A stretch of DNA of 64,000 bases. Source: Anodontia alba. Taxonomy: Eukaryota; Mollusca; Bivalvia; Lucinida; Lucinidae. The notes under the pieces are model-generated. The model did not search any database. It was not told where the DNA came from and saw only the letters and a list, made by a program, of their open reading frames with translations. Below, piece by piece: positions 1-12,750 of the stretch. Where the stretch lies: assembly GCA_964016985.1 (NCBI GenBank), contig OZ024823.1:64500514-64564513 (forward strand). Direction: 5' to 3'. The translations under genes were made by a program, and so were the position numbers. The first letter of the stretch is position 1. Each line of letters starts with the position of its first letter.

Positions 1-1020
1 TGACTGATATTCAGATATACACTACAAGTGACAGGCCACTATACCCTGGGTTACTGACTAATATTCGGGGTAACAGTGCAGCTGACACTGGTCTTCATAT
101 ACTTTGTCACTGATATTCCTGTACACAATCCAGGTGACAGGCCACTATACCCCATGTTACTGACACCAGGGTACAGTGTAGCTGACAGGTCTTCGTATAC
201 TTTGTCGCTGACTGATATTCTGGTATACACTCCAAGTGTCAGGGGACTATACCCCAGTTTACAGACTGATACACAGGGTAACAGTGTAGCTTACAGGTCT
301 TAGTATACTCTGTCGCTGACTGATATTCTGGTATACACTCCAAGTGACAGGCCGCTATACCCTCGGTTACAGACTTATATTTTGGGGTACAGTTTATCTA
401 ACAAGTCTTAGTATACTTTGTCGCTGACACATATTCAGTGGTTTATACTTTTGGTGACAGGCCGCTATACACCGGGTTACTGACTGACACCGGGGTACAG
501 TGTAGCTGACTGATATTCGGATTCCGGTATACACTCCAGGTGACAGTCCACTATACCCCAGGTTACAGGCTTATATACTGGGTAACAGTGTAGCTGACAG
601 GTGTTCGTATACTTTGTCGTTGACCGGTATTTGCATATGTACTCCAGGTGACAGCAGGCGGCTATTCTTTGGTACAGTGTAGCTTACAGAGCTTATTATA
701 CTTTGTCGCTGACCCACATTCTGGTCCAGGTGAGAGGCTGCTATACTCTAAGTTACAGACTGATACTTTGTGGTACAGTGTAGCGGACAGGTCTTTGTAT
801 ACTTGTCTCCGACTGATATTCCGGTATACACTTTAGGTGACAGGCCGCTACCCTGGGTTACTGACTGATACACCAATTTACAGTGTAGCTTACAGGTCTT
901 TGTTTACTCTGTCGCTGACCAATATTCCGGTATACTCTCCTTGTGACAGACCACTATACCCCGGGTTACTGTCTGGTACACTGGGTAACAGTGTAGCTGA
1001 CAGATCTGTCAACTATCAAC
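1..1020. repeat. Minisatellite, about ten ~100-bp units
   Basis: The unit contains a TGACTGATATTC block, a GGTATACACTCC block, GTGACAGGCC, and GTGTAGCTGACAGG followed by a TATACTTTGTCGC block. The last block recurs near 93, 195, 302, 408, 605, 695, 797 and 900, a spacing of roughly 95-108 bp with one skipped unit. Units differ at many positions and contain small indels. Short open frames run through it on the plus strand, but they follow the repeat and have no protein-like composition. It runs off the left edge, so its full size is unknown. Confidence 0.9.
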
Positions 1021-1600
1021 AAACCATCAATCTCGACCCTATCACATTGAGTAGAACATAATGTACTTTTCATGCTGCGCATTGTGTACGCAAATCAATC
1101 AATTAATCAATCAATCAATCAATCAGTGATATAAAGCTCTCTAATACCATGTTAGATTGTGTGTTTATTTTTAAATTTTCAATTGCGGTTTTGTCAATAA
1201 AACTGCCAGTCACTGGCTTATAGTATTATAAAGGGTAAAGTTTACTGAAACTTATATAGGGGATTTACATATTTATTCTATTATCTCATAGAGTGAAAAT
1301 ATTGACTTTCCAAACAATTCTAAACGGCGGGTATAAATTGAGTGATGTCGAGATTTAGTCATCAGTAACAATCTCGCACTTGTTTTTCCCGGAGCTCCTG
1401 GTGATTATTGGAAGGATAAAAGTAAGAAAATAAACCAATGATCGGTATTATTTTAGTCCCATCTAAACTACTTGCTTAAAAGTATTCCCATTGTTAATTT
1501 TAAAGTAAAATCTTGAAACTAATTCATCTTTAGTTTGAACAAAAAGCGGTCATCACAACAGTATCAGTATCAGTAACTTTCGTTACAACTGGATGTCACG
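1021..1600. other. AT-rich sequence without a recognised gene
   Basis: About 580 bp of AT-rich sequence. It contains a short TCAA/ATCA microsatellite at about 1091-1124. I see no coding signal on either strand and no resemblance to the repeat families elsewhere in the window. Confidence 0.6.
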
Positions 1601-2524
1601 TTGTGCGCAAGGCATTATGGCCTTCTGGGATAAAGCGAATGGGCATGGGTGGGGGTATTGCTGAATGAAACTTTGGACCTGTAACTATCATCCTATCAAA
1701 TATGAAGCAAATCCATTATATGGTTTGGAAAATATGATCTCTAAACATACTTTAAATTTAAAATTTCTATGTGTGTGACCTTGACCTTGAGGCATGGGTG
1801 GGGGTATTACCGATATCACTTTGAACCTGTATCTATCGTCGTATCAAATATAAACCCAATTCATCATATGGTTTGGAAAATATGAACTCTTAAAAACATT
1901 AGAGTTAAAAATTTCTAAGTCTGTGACCTTGACCTTGAAGTCATAAGCATGGGTGGGGGTATTGTCGAATAAACCTTTTGACCTGTATCTATCATCATAG
2001 CAAATACAAAGCAAATCCATCGTATGCTTTGGAAAGTATGAGCTCTTTAAAAACTTTAATATTAAAAATTTACAAGTCTGTGATAGGCATGGACGAGTGT
2101 ATTGCTGAATATCACTTTGGAGCCTTATCTATCATCATAACAAATATGAACCAAATAAATAATAAAAGTTCAGGTTTTACCTGGTACAAATACCTTAACC
2201 AGAGTCTTTAACATTAAAAATTTCTATGTCCATGACCTTGACCTTTAGGTCATGGGCATGGGTGGGGGTATTGCTGAATGCAACTTTGGACCTATATCTA
2301 TCATCAAACCAAATATGAACCAAATGTATCAGATGGTTAGGAAAATATAAGCTGTTAAAAGTTCAGGTTCTACCTGGTACAAATGCCTTAACCTAAGTCT
2401 AACAGGATCACGTATGTACATACGTACACACATTCGTACAGACGGACGTTCATTCATACGCACATACCCACGTACGCAAAACCGGAAAACTATATGCCCC
2501 GGCATCATCCGATGCGGGGGCATA
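1600..2524 (+). mobile_element. Family E' hairpin-ended element, 3' part
   Basis: Four or five ~160-bp units, each with a GGGCATGGGTGGGGGTATT block and a CTATCATCATA block, form a degenerate array. It is followed by ACG-rich simple sequence at about 2410-2480 and then a strong terminal hairpin at 2493-2524, with TATGCCCC opposite GGGGCATA. This array, ACG-rich tract, hairpin order is the 3' end architecture seen in families D, E and J. The 5' end is not recognisable. No coding capacity, so presumably non-autonomous. Confidence 0.65.
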
Positions 2525-3907
2525 AAAATAGTCACATTTATCTTGACCTTAAGCCCAGCAACCTGAAAGTTGAACTTGCTGGAGATATAATCATACCTAA
2601 CACTTATGTGGTTATATTAAAATCCATTGATAAATGTAGGCACTAGAGTGATTACAAAGTTTTTTTTCTAAAAATAGCCAGTTACCTTGACCTTCAGCAT
2701 AGCAACCTGAAAGTTGAACTTGCTAGAGATATTATAATTCCAAAAATTGTGTGAAGATACATTAAAATCCATTGATAAATGCAGGGGCTAGAGCGATGAC
2801 AAAGTTTTTTCTAAAAATAGTCACAGTTACCTTGACCTTGAGCCCAGAAATCTGAAAGTTGAACTTGCTTGAGATATTATCATAACCAACATTTATGTGA
2901 AATGATATTAAAATCTATTAATAAATGTAGGCATTAGAGTGATGAAAAAGTTTTTCTAAAAATAGCCACAACAACCTTGACCTTGAGCCCAGGAACCTGA
3001 AAGTCAAATGAGATATTATACCCAACAGTTGTATGGTTACATTAAAATCCATCAATTAAAATCCATCGCTAGAGCGATGTCAAAGTTTTTCTAAAAATAG
3101 CCACACTGACCTTGACCTTGAGCCCAGGACCTTGAAAGTCGAACTTGCTCGAGATATTGTCATATCCAACATTTGTGTGAAGTTACATTAAATCCATTAT
3201 TAAATGTAGGCTCTAGAGCAATGACAGAGTTTATTTCTAAAAACAGCCACAGTGACCTTGACCTTGATTCCAGGATTCTGAAAGTCGAACTTGCTAGAGA
3301 TATCATACCCAACATTTGTTTGAAGTTACATTAAAATTAATCAATAAATGTAGGCACCAGAGTGATGACAAAGCTTTTCTAAAATTAGCCACAGTGGCCT
3401 TGACCTTGAGCCCAGGACCCTGAAAGTGGAACTTGCTTGAGGTGTATTCATATCCAACATTTTTGTGAAGTTATATTAAAATCCATCTATAAGGCGCTAG
3501 AGTGATGACAAAAGGTGAACATATGTACATAAGAGAAGGTTAATATGTGAAGTAATATATTAAAATCCATCAATAAATGTAGGGGTCAAAGTGATGACAG
3601 TTTTTTTTTTCTAAAAATAGCCAGTTACCTTGACCTTAAGCCCAGAAACCTGAAAGTTCAACTTGCTCAAGATATTATAATACCAAACAATTGTCTGAAG
3701 ATAGATTTAAATCCATTAATAAATGCAGGGAGTAGAGCGATGACAGAGTTGCTTTTTTTTTATAAAAATAGCCACAGTGACCTTGACCTTGATTCCAAGA
3801 CCCTGAAAGTCGAACTTGCTCGAGATATTGTCATACCCAACATTTGTGTGAAATTATATTAAAATCCATCTATAAATGTAGGTGCTAGAGTGATGTCAGT
3901 TTTTCCA
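2525..3907 (+). repeat. Family D tandem array (~143-bp unit), first block
   Basis: About nine units of ~143 bp. Each holds GACCTTGACCTTGAGCCC, then GAAAGTCGAACTTGCTCGAG, a CATTTGTGTGAAGTTA block, a TCAATAAATGTAGG block and GATGACAAAGTTTTTCT. The block is cut at 3908 by a family A insertion, and the family resumes at 7024 with its 3' terminus. It is the same family as the blocks at 9445, 14569, 18255, 19265 and 25546. Confidence 0.85.
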
Positions 3908-5541
3908 ACAAGTGGGCCATGATGGCCCTGTAATGCTCACCTGAGTATCATAGCACTTTGAGAACCTGACTTAGAACTGATCAAGGCAAACATTCTAATC
4001 AGAATTCAAAATGATTATATTAACAAGTAAGACAATGTAGCATGTCTAATGGATGGTGAAATAGAGGTCAAGGTCAAATATGGATGACTGCACTCAAGAG
4101 GTCATGCTAAGATGTATGCATGTACTAAGTATCACTGGCTGTAGGAGCAATAGTTACTGAGAAACTGACCTAAACACAAACACTTCACAAGTACCAAATA
4201 TCACTCTGTAGGACCAATAATTACTGAGAAACTGACCTAAAAGGAAATACTTAGGAAAGTAACTAGACAGTGAAATATACATCACCTAGAAATCATCAAG
4301 ACAAACATTTTGAGCAAGATTCATGATGATCACTTCAAAAATGTGACCTCTAGAGCGTCAACAAGGTTTTCCTTTGATTTGGCCTGGTGACCTAGTTTCT
4401 GACATCAAGTGACCCAGTTTTAAACTAGACCTAGAAATCATCAAGACGAACATTTTGAGCAATATTTATGATGATTATTAAAAAAAATATGGAGTGTTAA
4501 AGTTTTCCTTTGATTTCACCTGATGACCTAGTTTTTGACCCCACGTGACCAAGTTTCAAACGACTTAGAAATCATCAAGACAAACATTTTGGGCAAGATT
4601 CATGATGATTGCTTCAAAAATGTGACCTTTAGAGTGTTAGCAAGGTCTTTCTTAGATTTGGCCTGGTGACCTAGTTTTTCACTCCAAGTGACCCAGTTTC
4701 AAACTTGACCTAGAAATCATCAAGACAAACAATTTGAGCAAGATTCATGATGATTGTTTCATAAATGTGACCGCTAGAGTGTTAACAAGGTTTTACACTG
4801 ATGTGGCCAGGTGACCTACTTTTTAAACCCACGTGACCCAGTTTCAAACCTGACCTAGTAATCATCAAGACAAACATTTCGAGCAAACTTCATGATGATT
4901 GCTCTAAAAATATGACTGCTAGAGTGTTAACAAGGTTTTCTGCTGATTTGATCTGGTGATCTAGTTTTTGACCCCAAGTGACCCAGTTTCTAATTTGATC
5001 TAGAACTCGTCAAGACAAACATTTTGAGCAAGATTCATGATGATTGCTTCAAAAATGTGACCTATAGAGTGTTAACAAGGTTTTCCTTTGATTTGGCCTG
5101 GTGACCTAGTTTTTGATCCCAAGTGACCCAGTTTCAAATTTATCCTAAAAATCATCAAGACAAACAATTTGAGCAAGATTCATGATGACTGCTTGAAAAA
5201 TGTGACCACTAGAGTGTAAACAAGGTTTTCTGCTGACTTGGCCAGGTGACCTAGTTTTTGACCCCACAACCTAGTTTAAAACTTGACCTAGAAATCATCA
5301 AGATAAACATTTTGAGCAAGCTTCATGAAGATTGCTTCAAAAATGTGACCGCTAGAGTGTTAACAAGGTTTTCTGCTGATTTAGCCCAGTGACCTAGTTT
5401 TTGACCCCAAGTGACCCAGTTTCGAAATTGACCTAAAACTCATCAAGACAAACATTTTGAGCAAGATTCATGATGCTTGCTTCAAATATGTGACCGCTAG
5501 AGTGTTAACAAGGTTTTCCTTTGATTTGGCCTGGTGATCTA
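3908..5541 (+). mobile_element. Family A element, copy A1, 3'-truncated
   Basis: Begins ACAAG, then the hairpin GGGCCATGATGGCCC, then the inverted-repeat motif GCTCACCTGAG. A ~270-bp single-copy 5' section follows, then about nine ~144-bp units with GACCTAGTTTTTGACCCC and CATCAAGACAAACATTTTG. It aligns along its length with A2 (36777) and A3 (51152), but the ACG-rich tail and 3' hairpin are missing: at about 5541 it passes straight into family C sequence. No coding capacity. Confidence 0.85.
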
Positions 5542-7023
5542 CCGGGTAGTTTTGATGGGCCTGACAGTCAATGGAGCATGATCATTTGAATAAACTATCA
5601 ATCACATTTCAACAGAAGGATCAATGTGAAATTTGGTGGAAAGTGGCTAAGTGATTTCTGAAGAATCATGATTTTATACATGTAAACAGCACAGTGGCAG
5701 GGAAATATTATATCAAATTTTAAAAGGTTTTTCCCATACAAATGCATAAGGAAGCAAAATTGACCTTACCGTAAAAAGGTCAAATGTCAATGTACAACGA
5801 TTATTTTAGCAATTTTGGTAGCCCTCCTGTTCCCGAAGATATATGCAAAGATTCAGCCATAAGGCATGCTCGGTTTTGGAGAAGAAGATTTTTAAAGGTT
5901 TTTCCCATACAAATGAATAGGGAAGCAAACTTGACCTTGCCGTAAAAAGGTCAAACGTCAACGTACGACAATTCTTTTACCAATTTTGGTAGACCTCCCG
6001 TCCCCGATGATTCCTGCAAAGCTTCAGCCCCAAGGCATTCTCGGTTCTGGAGGAGAAGATTTTTAAAGGTTTTTACCATAAATGGGCGTGGCGGCCATCT
6101 TGGTCAACGGACCGCGATCATTTTAGCAATTTTTCGTTCCCCCACCCTAAGGAGGCTCCATATGAAATTTGAGCAAAATTGGCTCAGCGGCTTCAGAGGA
6201 GGTCGTTTGAAAATATTAACGGACGGACGGACGCACGGACTGACGGACTCACGAATGGGTACATACTTGGCTATGCACTTTGTGGCAAAAATCATTAAGT
6301 GGCTACTGATTTTAAGTGCCTATTACTGTCCATCATTATGTGTCTACAAATTACATTTAGCCACATTAGGTATGGATTACTTGTCCATAGCTATTATTCT
6401 CTTGTGTGGGTAGCCATTTAACCACATTAGGTATGGTTTACCTGTCAGTAGCTACCATTCTCTTATGTGGCTAGCCATTTAGCCACATTAGGTATAGATT
6501 AACTGTCCATAAGGGGCTACTGATTTTAAGTGGCTTTGGATTACCTGTCCATAGCTATTATTCTCTTGTGTGGGTAGCCATTTAACCACATTAGGTATGG
6601 ATTACCTGTCAGTAGCTACCATTCTCTTATGTGGCTAGCCATTTAGCCACGTTAGGAAAAGATTAACTGTTCATAAGGGGCTACTGATTTTAAGTGGCTT
6701 TCAAAAGATGTATTACTGCGCAGGCGCATAAAAAAAAAATGGTATGAGGGTACTTGGACGTCCCTAGGAATGGATGGATTTCTGACCATCATTATGTGCC
6801 TACAAATTAAAATAACTTTATTTAGCCAGATTAAGTATGGATTACCTGTCCATAGCTCTCTCTAATGTGGCTAGCCTCTAATGACCATTTTGCCACTTAA
6901 GTATCTAAAATGCTGATGGTAAGCCACGCAAGTACCCGCTCGTGGGAACGGACGGACGGACAGACGGACGACGGACGAAAAGTGATCACAATAGCTCATC
7001 CTGAGCAGAGCTCAGGTGAGCTA
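5542..7023 (+). mobile_element. Family C element, copy C1, 5'-truncated, with an inserted minisatellite
   Basis: Starts inside family C (GGGCCTGACAGTCAATGG, also at 7287 and 62966). It carries two internal units, reaches (ACGG)n at about 6220, continues into a separate minisatellite (6290-6930), then a second ACGG tract. It ends at 7023 with the class 1 hairpin at about 6994-7021 (GCTCATCCTGAGC opposite GCTCAGGTGAGC). The doubled ACGG tract suggests the minisatellite was captured close to the 3' end. Confidence 0.7.
6290..6930. repeat. Minisatellite with GCCACATTAGGTATGGATTA-type units
   Basis: Several imperfect copies of a ~70-bp unit (GCCACATTAGGTATGG, TTACCTGTCCATAGC and CATTCTCTTGTGTGG blocks), grouped in a higher-order block with AAGGGGCTACTGATTTTAAG. 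It lies between two ACGG tracts inside element C1 and is not found elsewhere in the window. Confidence 0.75.
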
Positions 7024-7144
7024 AAAAGCCATCAATAAATGTAGGCGCTAGAGCGATGACAAAAGGTGACCATGTACGTACATAAATACGGGACAAACCC
7101 TGTATCCCCTCCACAACTTCGCTGTGCGAGGGGATAATAAATAA
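7024..7144 (+). repeat. Family D 3' terminus with hairpin
   Basis: Resumes family D (ATCAATAAATGTAGGCGC) directly after the C1 3' end, then runs through ACGT-rich sequence into the hairpin at 7103-7136: TATCCCCTC opposite GAGGGGATA with an inner CACAAC/GTTGTG-type stem. With the block at 2525-3907 this implies that A1 and C1 are insertions inside a family D element. Confidence 0.8.
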
Positions 7145-9444
7145 ACAAGAGGCCCACGGGCCACAGTTCGCTCACCTGAGTGACATAGCCACTGCAGACA
7201 TGCAGATGTTATGCAACATTTTTCCAATCCTATCATCGCAACTAATGAAAATATCATCATTTGAGCAGTTCTTAGTGTTGAAGAAGAATATATGGGCCTG
7301 ACAGTCAATGGAGCATGATCATTTGAATAAACATCAATCACATTTCAACAGAAGGATCAATGTGAAATTTGGTGGAAATTGGCTAAGTGGTTCCTAAAGA
7401 ATCATGATTTTATACATGTAAACAGCACAGTGGCAGGGAAATATTATAAATATAAACCAGATGATGGCCATCTTAGATTTCCAATCAGAACAATTTTAAC
7501 TACTGTTGATCTACAAGTCACTTTGATACTTTCAATATAAATGTATATGGCCCACACAAATAGGGAAGCAAATTTGACCTTGGAGGCAAAAAGGTCAAAT
7601 GTCAACATAGAACCATCATTTGAGCAATTTTGGTAGATCTCCTGTCCCCTGTAATTTGTGCAAAGATTAGGACCCAGGGCTTATTTGGTTATGGAGAAGA
7701 AGATTTTTAAAGGTTTTTACCATATATGGGCATGGCAGCCATTTTGATCAATGGACCATACCCATTTTAGCAATCTTTCATTCTCCTGCCCACGGAGGCT
7801 CCGCATGAAATTTGAGCAACACTGGCCCGGAGGCTTCAGAGGAAAAGCCATTTGAAATTATCAACATTTTTTCCATACAAATGTATGGGGCCCATACAAA
7901 TGCATACAGAAGCAAACTTGACCTCGCCGTAAAAAGGTTAAATGTCAATGTATGACAATTATTTTAGCAACTTTGGTAGACCGCCCATTCCAGATGATAT
8001 ATGCAAAGATTCAGACACAAGCCATCCTCGGTTTTGGAGAATAAGATTTTTAAATGTTTTTTCCCATGCAAATGCCTAAGGAAGCAAACTTGACCTTGCC
8101 GTAAAAAAGGTCAAATGTCAATGTATGACCATTATTTTAGCAACTTTGGTAGACCCCCTGTCCCCGATGATTTATGCAAACATTCAGCCCCAAAGCATCC
8201 TCGGTTCTAGAGAAGAAGATTTATAAAGGTTTTTACCATATATAAGCATGGCGCCCATCTTGGTCAACGAACCGTGACCATTTTAGCAATCTTTTGTTCC
8301 CCCTACCTAAAGAGGCTCCATATGAAATTTGAGCAAAATTGGCCCAGAGGCTCCAGAGGAGAAGTTGTTTGAAATTCTGAACATTTTTCCCATACAAATG
8401 CATAAGGAAGCAAAATTGACCTTAACGTAAAAAGGTCAAATGTCAATGTATGACCATCATTTTAGCATTTTGGTAGCCCTCCTGTTCCCAAAGATATACG
8501 CAAAGATTCAGCCAAAAGGCATGCTCGGGTTTGGAGAAGAAGATTTTTAAAGGTTTTTCCCATTCAAATGCATAGGGAAGCAAACTTGACCTTGCCGTAA
8601 AAAGGTCAAACGTCAACGTACGACAATTCTTTTAGCAATTTTGGTAGACCTCCCGTCCCCAATGATTCCTGCAAAGGTTCAGCCCCAAGGCATTCTCGGT
8701 TCTGGAGGAGAAGATTTTTAAAGGTTTTTTCCATATATGGGCGTGGCGGCCATCTTGGTCAACAGACCGTGACCATTTTAGCAATTTTTCGTTCCCCCAC
8801 CCTAAGGAGGCTCCATATGAAATTTGAGCAAAATTGGCCCAGAGGCTCCAGAGGAAAAGTTGTTTGAAATTCTGAACATTTTTCCCATACAAATGCATAA
8901 GCAAAATTGACCTTACCGTAAAAAGGTCAAATGTCAATGTATGACCATTATTTTAGCAATTTTGGTAGCTCTCCTGTTCCCGAAAATATATGCAAAGATT
9001 CAGCCATAAGGCATGCTCGGTTTTGGAGAAGAAGATTTTTAAAGGTTTTTCCCATTCAAATGCATAGGGACGCAAACTTGACCTTGCTATAAAAAGGTCA
9101 AACGTCAATGTACGACAATTCTTTTAGCAATTTTGGTAGACCTCCCGTCCCCGATGATTCCTGCAAAGGTTCAGCCCCAAGGCGTTCTCGGTTCTGGAGG
9201 AGAAGATTTTCAAAGGTTTTTACCGTATATGGGCGTGGCGGCCATCTTGGTCAACGGACCGCGACCATTTTAGCAATTTTTCGTTCCCCCACCCTAAGGA
9301 GGCTCCATATGAAATTTGAGCAAAATTGGCTCAGCAGTTTCAGAGGAGAAGTCGTTTGAAAATGTTAACAGACGGACGGACGGACGGACGGACGGACGAA
9401 AAGTGATCACAATAGCTCATCCTGAGCAGAGCTCAGGTGAGCTA
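7145..9444 (+). mobile_element. Family C element, copy C2, complete
   Basis: Both ends are present. The 5' end is ACAAG, hairpin GGCCCACGGGCC, then GCTCACCTGAG. The 3' end is (ACGG)n at about 9370-9400, then AGTGATCACAATAGCTCATC and a hairpin with right arm GCTCAGGTGAGC. The middle is a higher-order array: a ~495-bp composite unit recurs with CCCTAAGGAGGCTCCATATG-type blocks near 8295, 8790 and 9285, each made of a shorter and a longer subunit. No coding capacity. The copy at 62817 matches it in the same order. Confidence 0.85.
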
Positions 9445-9802
9445 ATAAACAATGCATCACAGACATTAGAAATCCTCTCACACAAGATTACTTGGTGTGG
9501 GCTAACACTGAACTGGGAAATTTTATGACATATAGTTATATAAATGAAGAAACAAAAAGCCTGTGACCTTAATGTAAAGATGATATATGACCTTGACATT
9601 AAGCTACAATATTGTAAACATTCAGATTTTCAGGTTGGGAGAGATTAGATCTCACATGATAGAAAATATTTCAGTCATGTCAACCTTGACCTTGAGCCCA
9701 GGACCTGAAAGTCGAGCTTGCAAGAGATATTATCATACCCACAAATGTGTGAAGATATATTAAAATCTATTGAAAAATGCAGGGGCTAGAGCGATGACAA
9801 AG

Positions 9803-9834
<32 letters not shown>

Positions 9835-10190
9835 CATAGTTACCTTAATCTTGAGCCCAGGAACCCAAAAGTTGAACTTGCTCAAGATATTACAATACCC
9901 AACAACTTTGTGAAGATATGTTAAAATCCATTGATAAATGCAGGGGCTAGAGCGATGACAAAGTTGTTTTTTTGGGGTTTTTTTTCTAAAAATAGCCACA
10001 GACCTTGATCTTGAGCCCAGCAACCTGAAAGTTGAACTTGCATGAGATGTAATCATACCTAACATTTACGTATGTGAAGTTATATTAAAATCCATTAATA
10101 AATGTAGGGGTTAAAGTGATGACAAAGTTTTTTTTTCTAAAAATAGCCAGTTACCTTGACCTTAAGCCCAGAAACCTGAAAGTTGAACTT
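9445..10190 (+). repeat. Family D block, second copy: 5' section and array
   Basis: 9490-9700 is a single-copy section that recurs at 19265-19470 (GAAGAAACAAAAAGCCTGTG, CAGGTTGGGAGAGATTAG), so it is probably the 5' part of family D. The ~143-bp array follows, including a pure A run at about 9808-9834. It is interrupted at about 10190, after GTTGAACTTG, by the Penelope-like element and resumes at about 14569 with GCTCGAGATATT. Confidence 0.75.
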
Positions 10191-10875
10191 GAATGAATTC
10201 GGTAATCGATGGTGTAAGCGAGAGTATGTTGAGCATAAAGCCCTAAAAGAATGGAAACTTAGAATTTTGAAACTAGTGAACAAACGCATTTCTTTCTATT
10301 CTCAAAATACTAACTTATTACCTCCTAAACCGAAGACATCTTTACGTCACCTTAAACTAGGTATTCAAGAATTTCATAAGAAGTATGTTTTGGCTCTGGC
10401 AGACAAGGCCGCTAACAATGTTGTCGTTGTTTGACGGCTCCACTATGTTAACACTCTTCAGCAAGAGCTTAGTGGTACTAATGCCTATGAACTACAACCT
10501 TTGGCTGAAGAGAGGTCTGTAGTTAATGACCATATCTGTCATTCAGCCACCAAGTTTGCTGTATGTGTTACTGAAGGCCAAGACAAGCTTCCTATGTTAT
10601 ACTGGTTACCTAAACTTCATAAAAGACCTTACAAAGCATGGTTTATTGCAAATTCAAGCTCTTGTACCACCACTGAACTTTCTAAATTATTAACTTCATG
10701 TCTTACTGCCATCAAAAAACATGTAATTAAATATTATGACAAAGTTTTCGAAAGATCAGGGAGAAATCTGTTTTGGTCTATAAAAAATTCAAATGAGGTT
10801 TTAAATAAATTGAAATCCGGACAATTTCGTGCCTTTAGTCTGTTTACTTACGATTTCTCCACGCTTTACACTACA
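10191..10875 (+). pseudogene. Penelope-like reverse transcriptase, N-terminal part
   Basis: One reading frame encodes the N-terminal half of a Penelope-like element (PLE) reverse transcriptase. Visible landmarks are an ADK..NNVVVV segment, matching the conserved N-terminal 'ADKGG.VV' region of PLEs, then WLPKLHKRPYKAWFIANSSS, the PKLHK motif diagnostic of the group, and YDFSTLYTT, the first catalytic-aspartate motif. The frame carries an in-frame TGA at 10432-10434, just after NVVVV, and then continues in the same frame. At 10875 it is cut in the codons after YTT by an inverted-repeat element; the rest of the gene continues at 12947. The start lies inside family D sequence, so the copy is 5'-truncated. 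Expected role: reverse transcription of its own RNA during retrotransposition. Dead copy. Confidence 0.85.
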
Positions 10876-11962
10876 CCCGTACCTCAAATTTACGAAAACT
10901 ACGAACAGTTCTCTTCGTAAATGAGTGGATTCTTTCGTATTTTTGCGTAATTTTGTCCGGAGATTGCGTATATTCTTGTAGTTTGTTACGAAGGTTTGCG
11001 GAAATCTGCGTATTTACGAACAAATTTCCGTACATACGTAGAAATATATTCGTAGCTGTCTACAAACGAACGGAGCAATCTCCGCACTCTGAACGGAGTA
11101 CTTCGTAAAACTGTGGACTTAGCATTTTTCAGTGCGGAATCGTTCGTAGAATATAGACTTAAACTTATTTCAGTTCGTATATGTATGGAGATTACTGGAC
11201 TTAGAAATTTTTTAGATCAAATGAGAACATAGAATATAACTTAACCAATTTTTGGTTCGTAGTCTTTCGTAGCATTCGGAGTGTGCTTAGAGACCTTTGT
11301 AATTTAATATGCATAACAGATTCACAGAAGACTTTGTTGCCATGGATACAAAATGGTATCAATTAAGATATCATAAAAGTAGTTGCTTTATTGCTTTGAA
11401 ACCAAAAAGTTCAGTCATTTATAGAGCTACTCTGAGGCAACATAACTATAAAGCTAGTTCATTAGTGAATTTAAATTATGGAATAGAAATACATATACTT
11501 GGTTTTTGTGTTTTACATGTAAAATGGAATAGTCTAAATGACTTTAATAGTCCATGGAAATGTTATTGCTGATTTCAGAAGGTTGGTGGTTTCTTTTGAT
11601 TGCATGTATTTCAATAGAATATAAGCAAATCAAAAAGTTGAATTCTAAGTCTTGCACTTTTTATTTTTTCATTCACAATACGTTGATAATAATGCTTTTC
11701 TTCAAAAGAAGTGCTGTAAAATTGTGGTAAAATCTTTTTTCCATCACTGTTAACAGATATACAAAACACACATGTACATGACTTTTTAAGTAGATTTCAA
11801 TGACTAATAACCTTTTTGTAAATACAAAATGCTTTAATACAAAATAAACTTATGTTATACTTCATTTTGTGGTAGAAAAAGCATGCTTTATGGAGTTTTC
11901 ATAATAATTTTGTTACTGCCCTACCTTGAAATCCTGGAGGTGCTTGCTATGTTCATTTGGAG

Positions 11963-12265
11963 GCCAGCCTAGGTGGCTCCATTGGATGCACCTCCAACTT
12001 GTGATTAGGTTACAGGTTTGACCCCCATTGGGTCAGCAACATTATTTCATAGGGATATGATCATGAAGTACTTTTTATGGTCATTCTCTCCCTTCCGCTG
12101 TCATGTAAGAAGGGTATGCTTCAGTTTCTGGCGAAAGAATGTGCACACTCACTGGTTAACCACTAAGAGGACTAAGCTGCCCAGTAAAAGTGTGGTTGGG
12201 TAAACTGACCAGGCTCTACATGACCCCATTAAGTTGACTGGGCCGTAAAACCTCAACACAAACAA
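11963..12265 (+). mobile_element. tRNA-derived SINE, full length, 14-bp target duplication
   Basis: Head GCCAGCCTAGGTGGCTCCAT contains a degenerate Pol III A box (GTGGCTCCATTGG), and GGTTTGACCCC serves as B box. The body includes CTGGCGAAAGAATGTGCACA and GGTTAACCACTAAGAGGAC, and the tail is CCGTAAAACCTCAACACAAA. It is flanked by the direct repeat ATGTTCATTTGGAG (11949-11962 and 12266-12279), as expected for LINE-mediated retroposition. It belongs to the same family as 15068, 32011 and 32308. Confidence 0.9.
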
Positions 12266-12297
12266 ATGTTCATTTGGAGACAAATAGGTAGTCATGC

Positions 12298-12750
12298 AGA
12301 GCTGGTTACAAACAAGCGGAGTATTAGGACATTTTCTACAAACCTCTACGCAAGATACTGATGGTAAGTGTGCGTAAGCATGCGGAGCTAGTTACGAAAA
12401 ACTACGCAGTCATGCGGAGATGATTACAAACCAGCGGAGTATTGGGACATTTTCTACGAAACTTTATGCACCATACAAATGGTAAGCTTGCGTAAGCATG
12501 CGGAGCTAGTTACGAACAACTACGCAGTCATGCGGAGATGATTACAAACCAGCGGAGTATTGGGACATTTTCTACGAAACTTTACGCAACATACAAATGG
12601 TAAGCGTGCGTAAGCATGCGGAGCTAGTTACGAACAATTACGCAGTCATGCGGAGATGATTACAAACCAGCGGAGTATTGGGACATTTTCTACGAACCTT
12701 TACGCAAGATACGAATGGTAAATATGCGTAAGCATGCGGAAATTTCATCC
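12298..12750. repeat. Tandem repeat, four units of 118 bp
   Basis: GCGGAGTATTGGGACATTTT recurs at 12316 (one mismatch), 12434, 12552 and 12670, an exact 118-bp spacing. Units also share TACGCAGTCATGCGGAG and GTAAGCATGCGGAGCTAG. It lies in the right subterminal part of the 10876-12946 element and is rich in the same TACGAA/CGGAG motifs. Confidence 0.9.

Noticed and set aside
1..1061. Plus-strand frames in the first minisatellite (YSVADRSLYT-type repeats)
   Set aside because: Units are not multiples of three on average, frames break at unit indels, and composition follows the DNA repeat.
11309..11572. 87-codon frame inside the 2.07-kb element as its transposase
   Set aside because: No acidic catalytic motifs or DNA-binding domain, AT-driven composition, and far too short.
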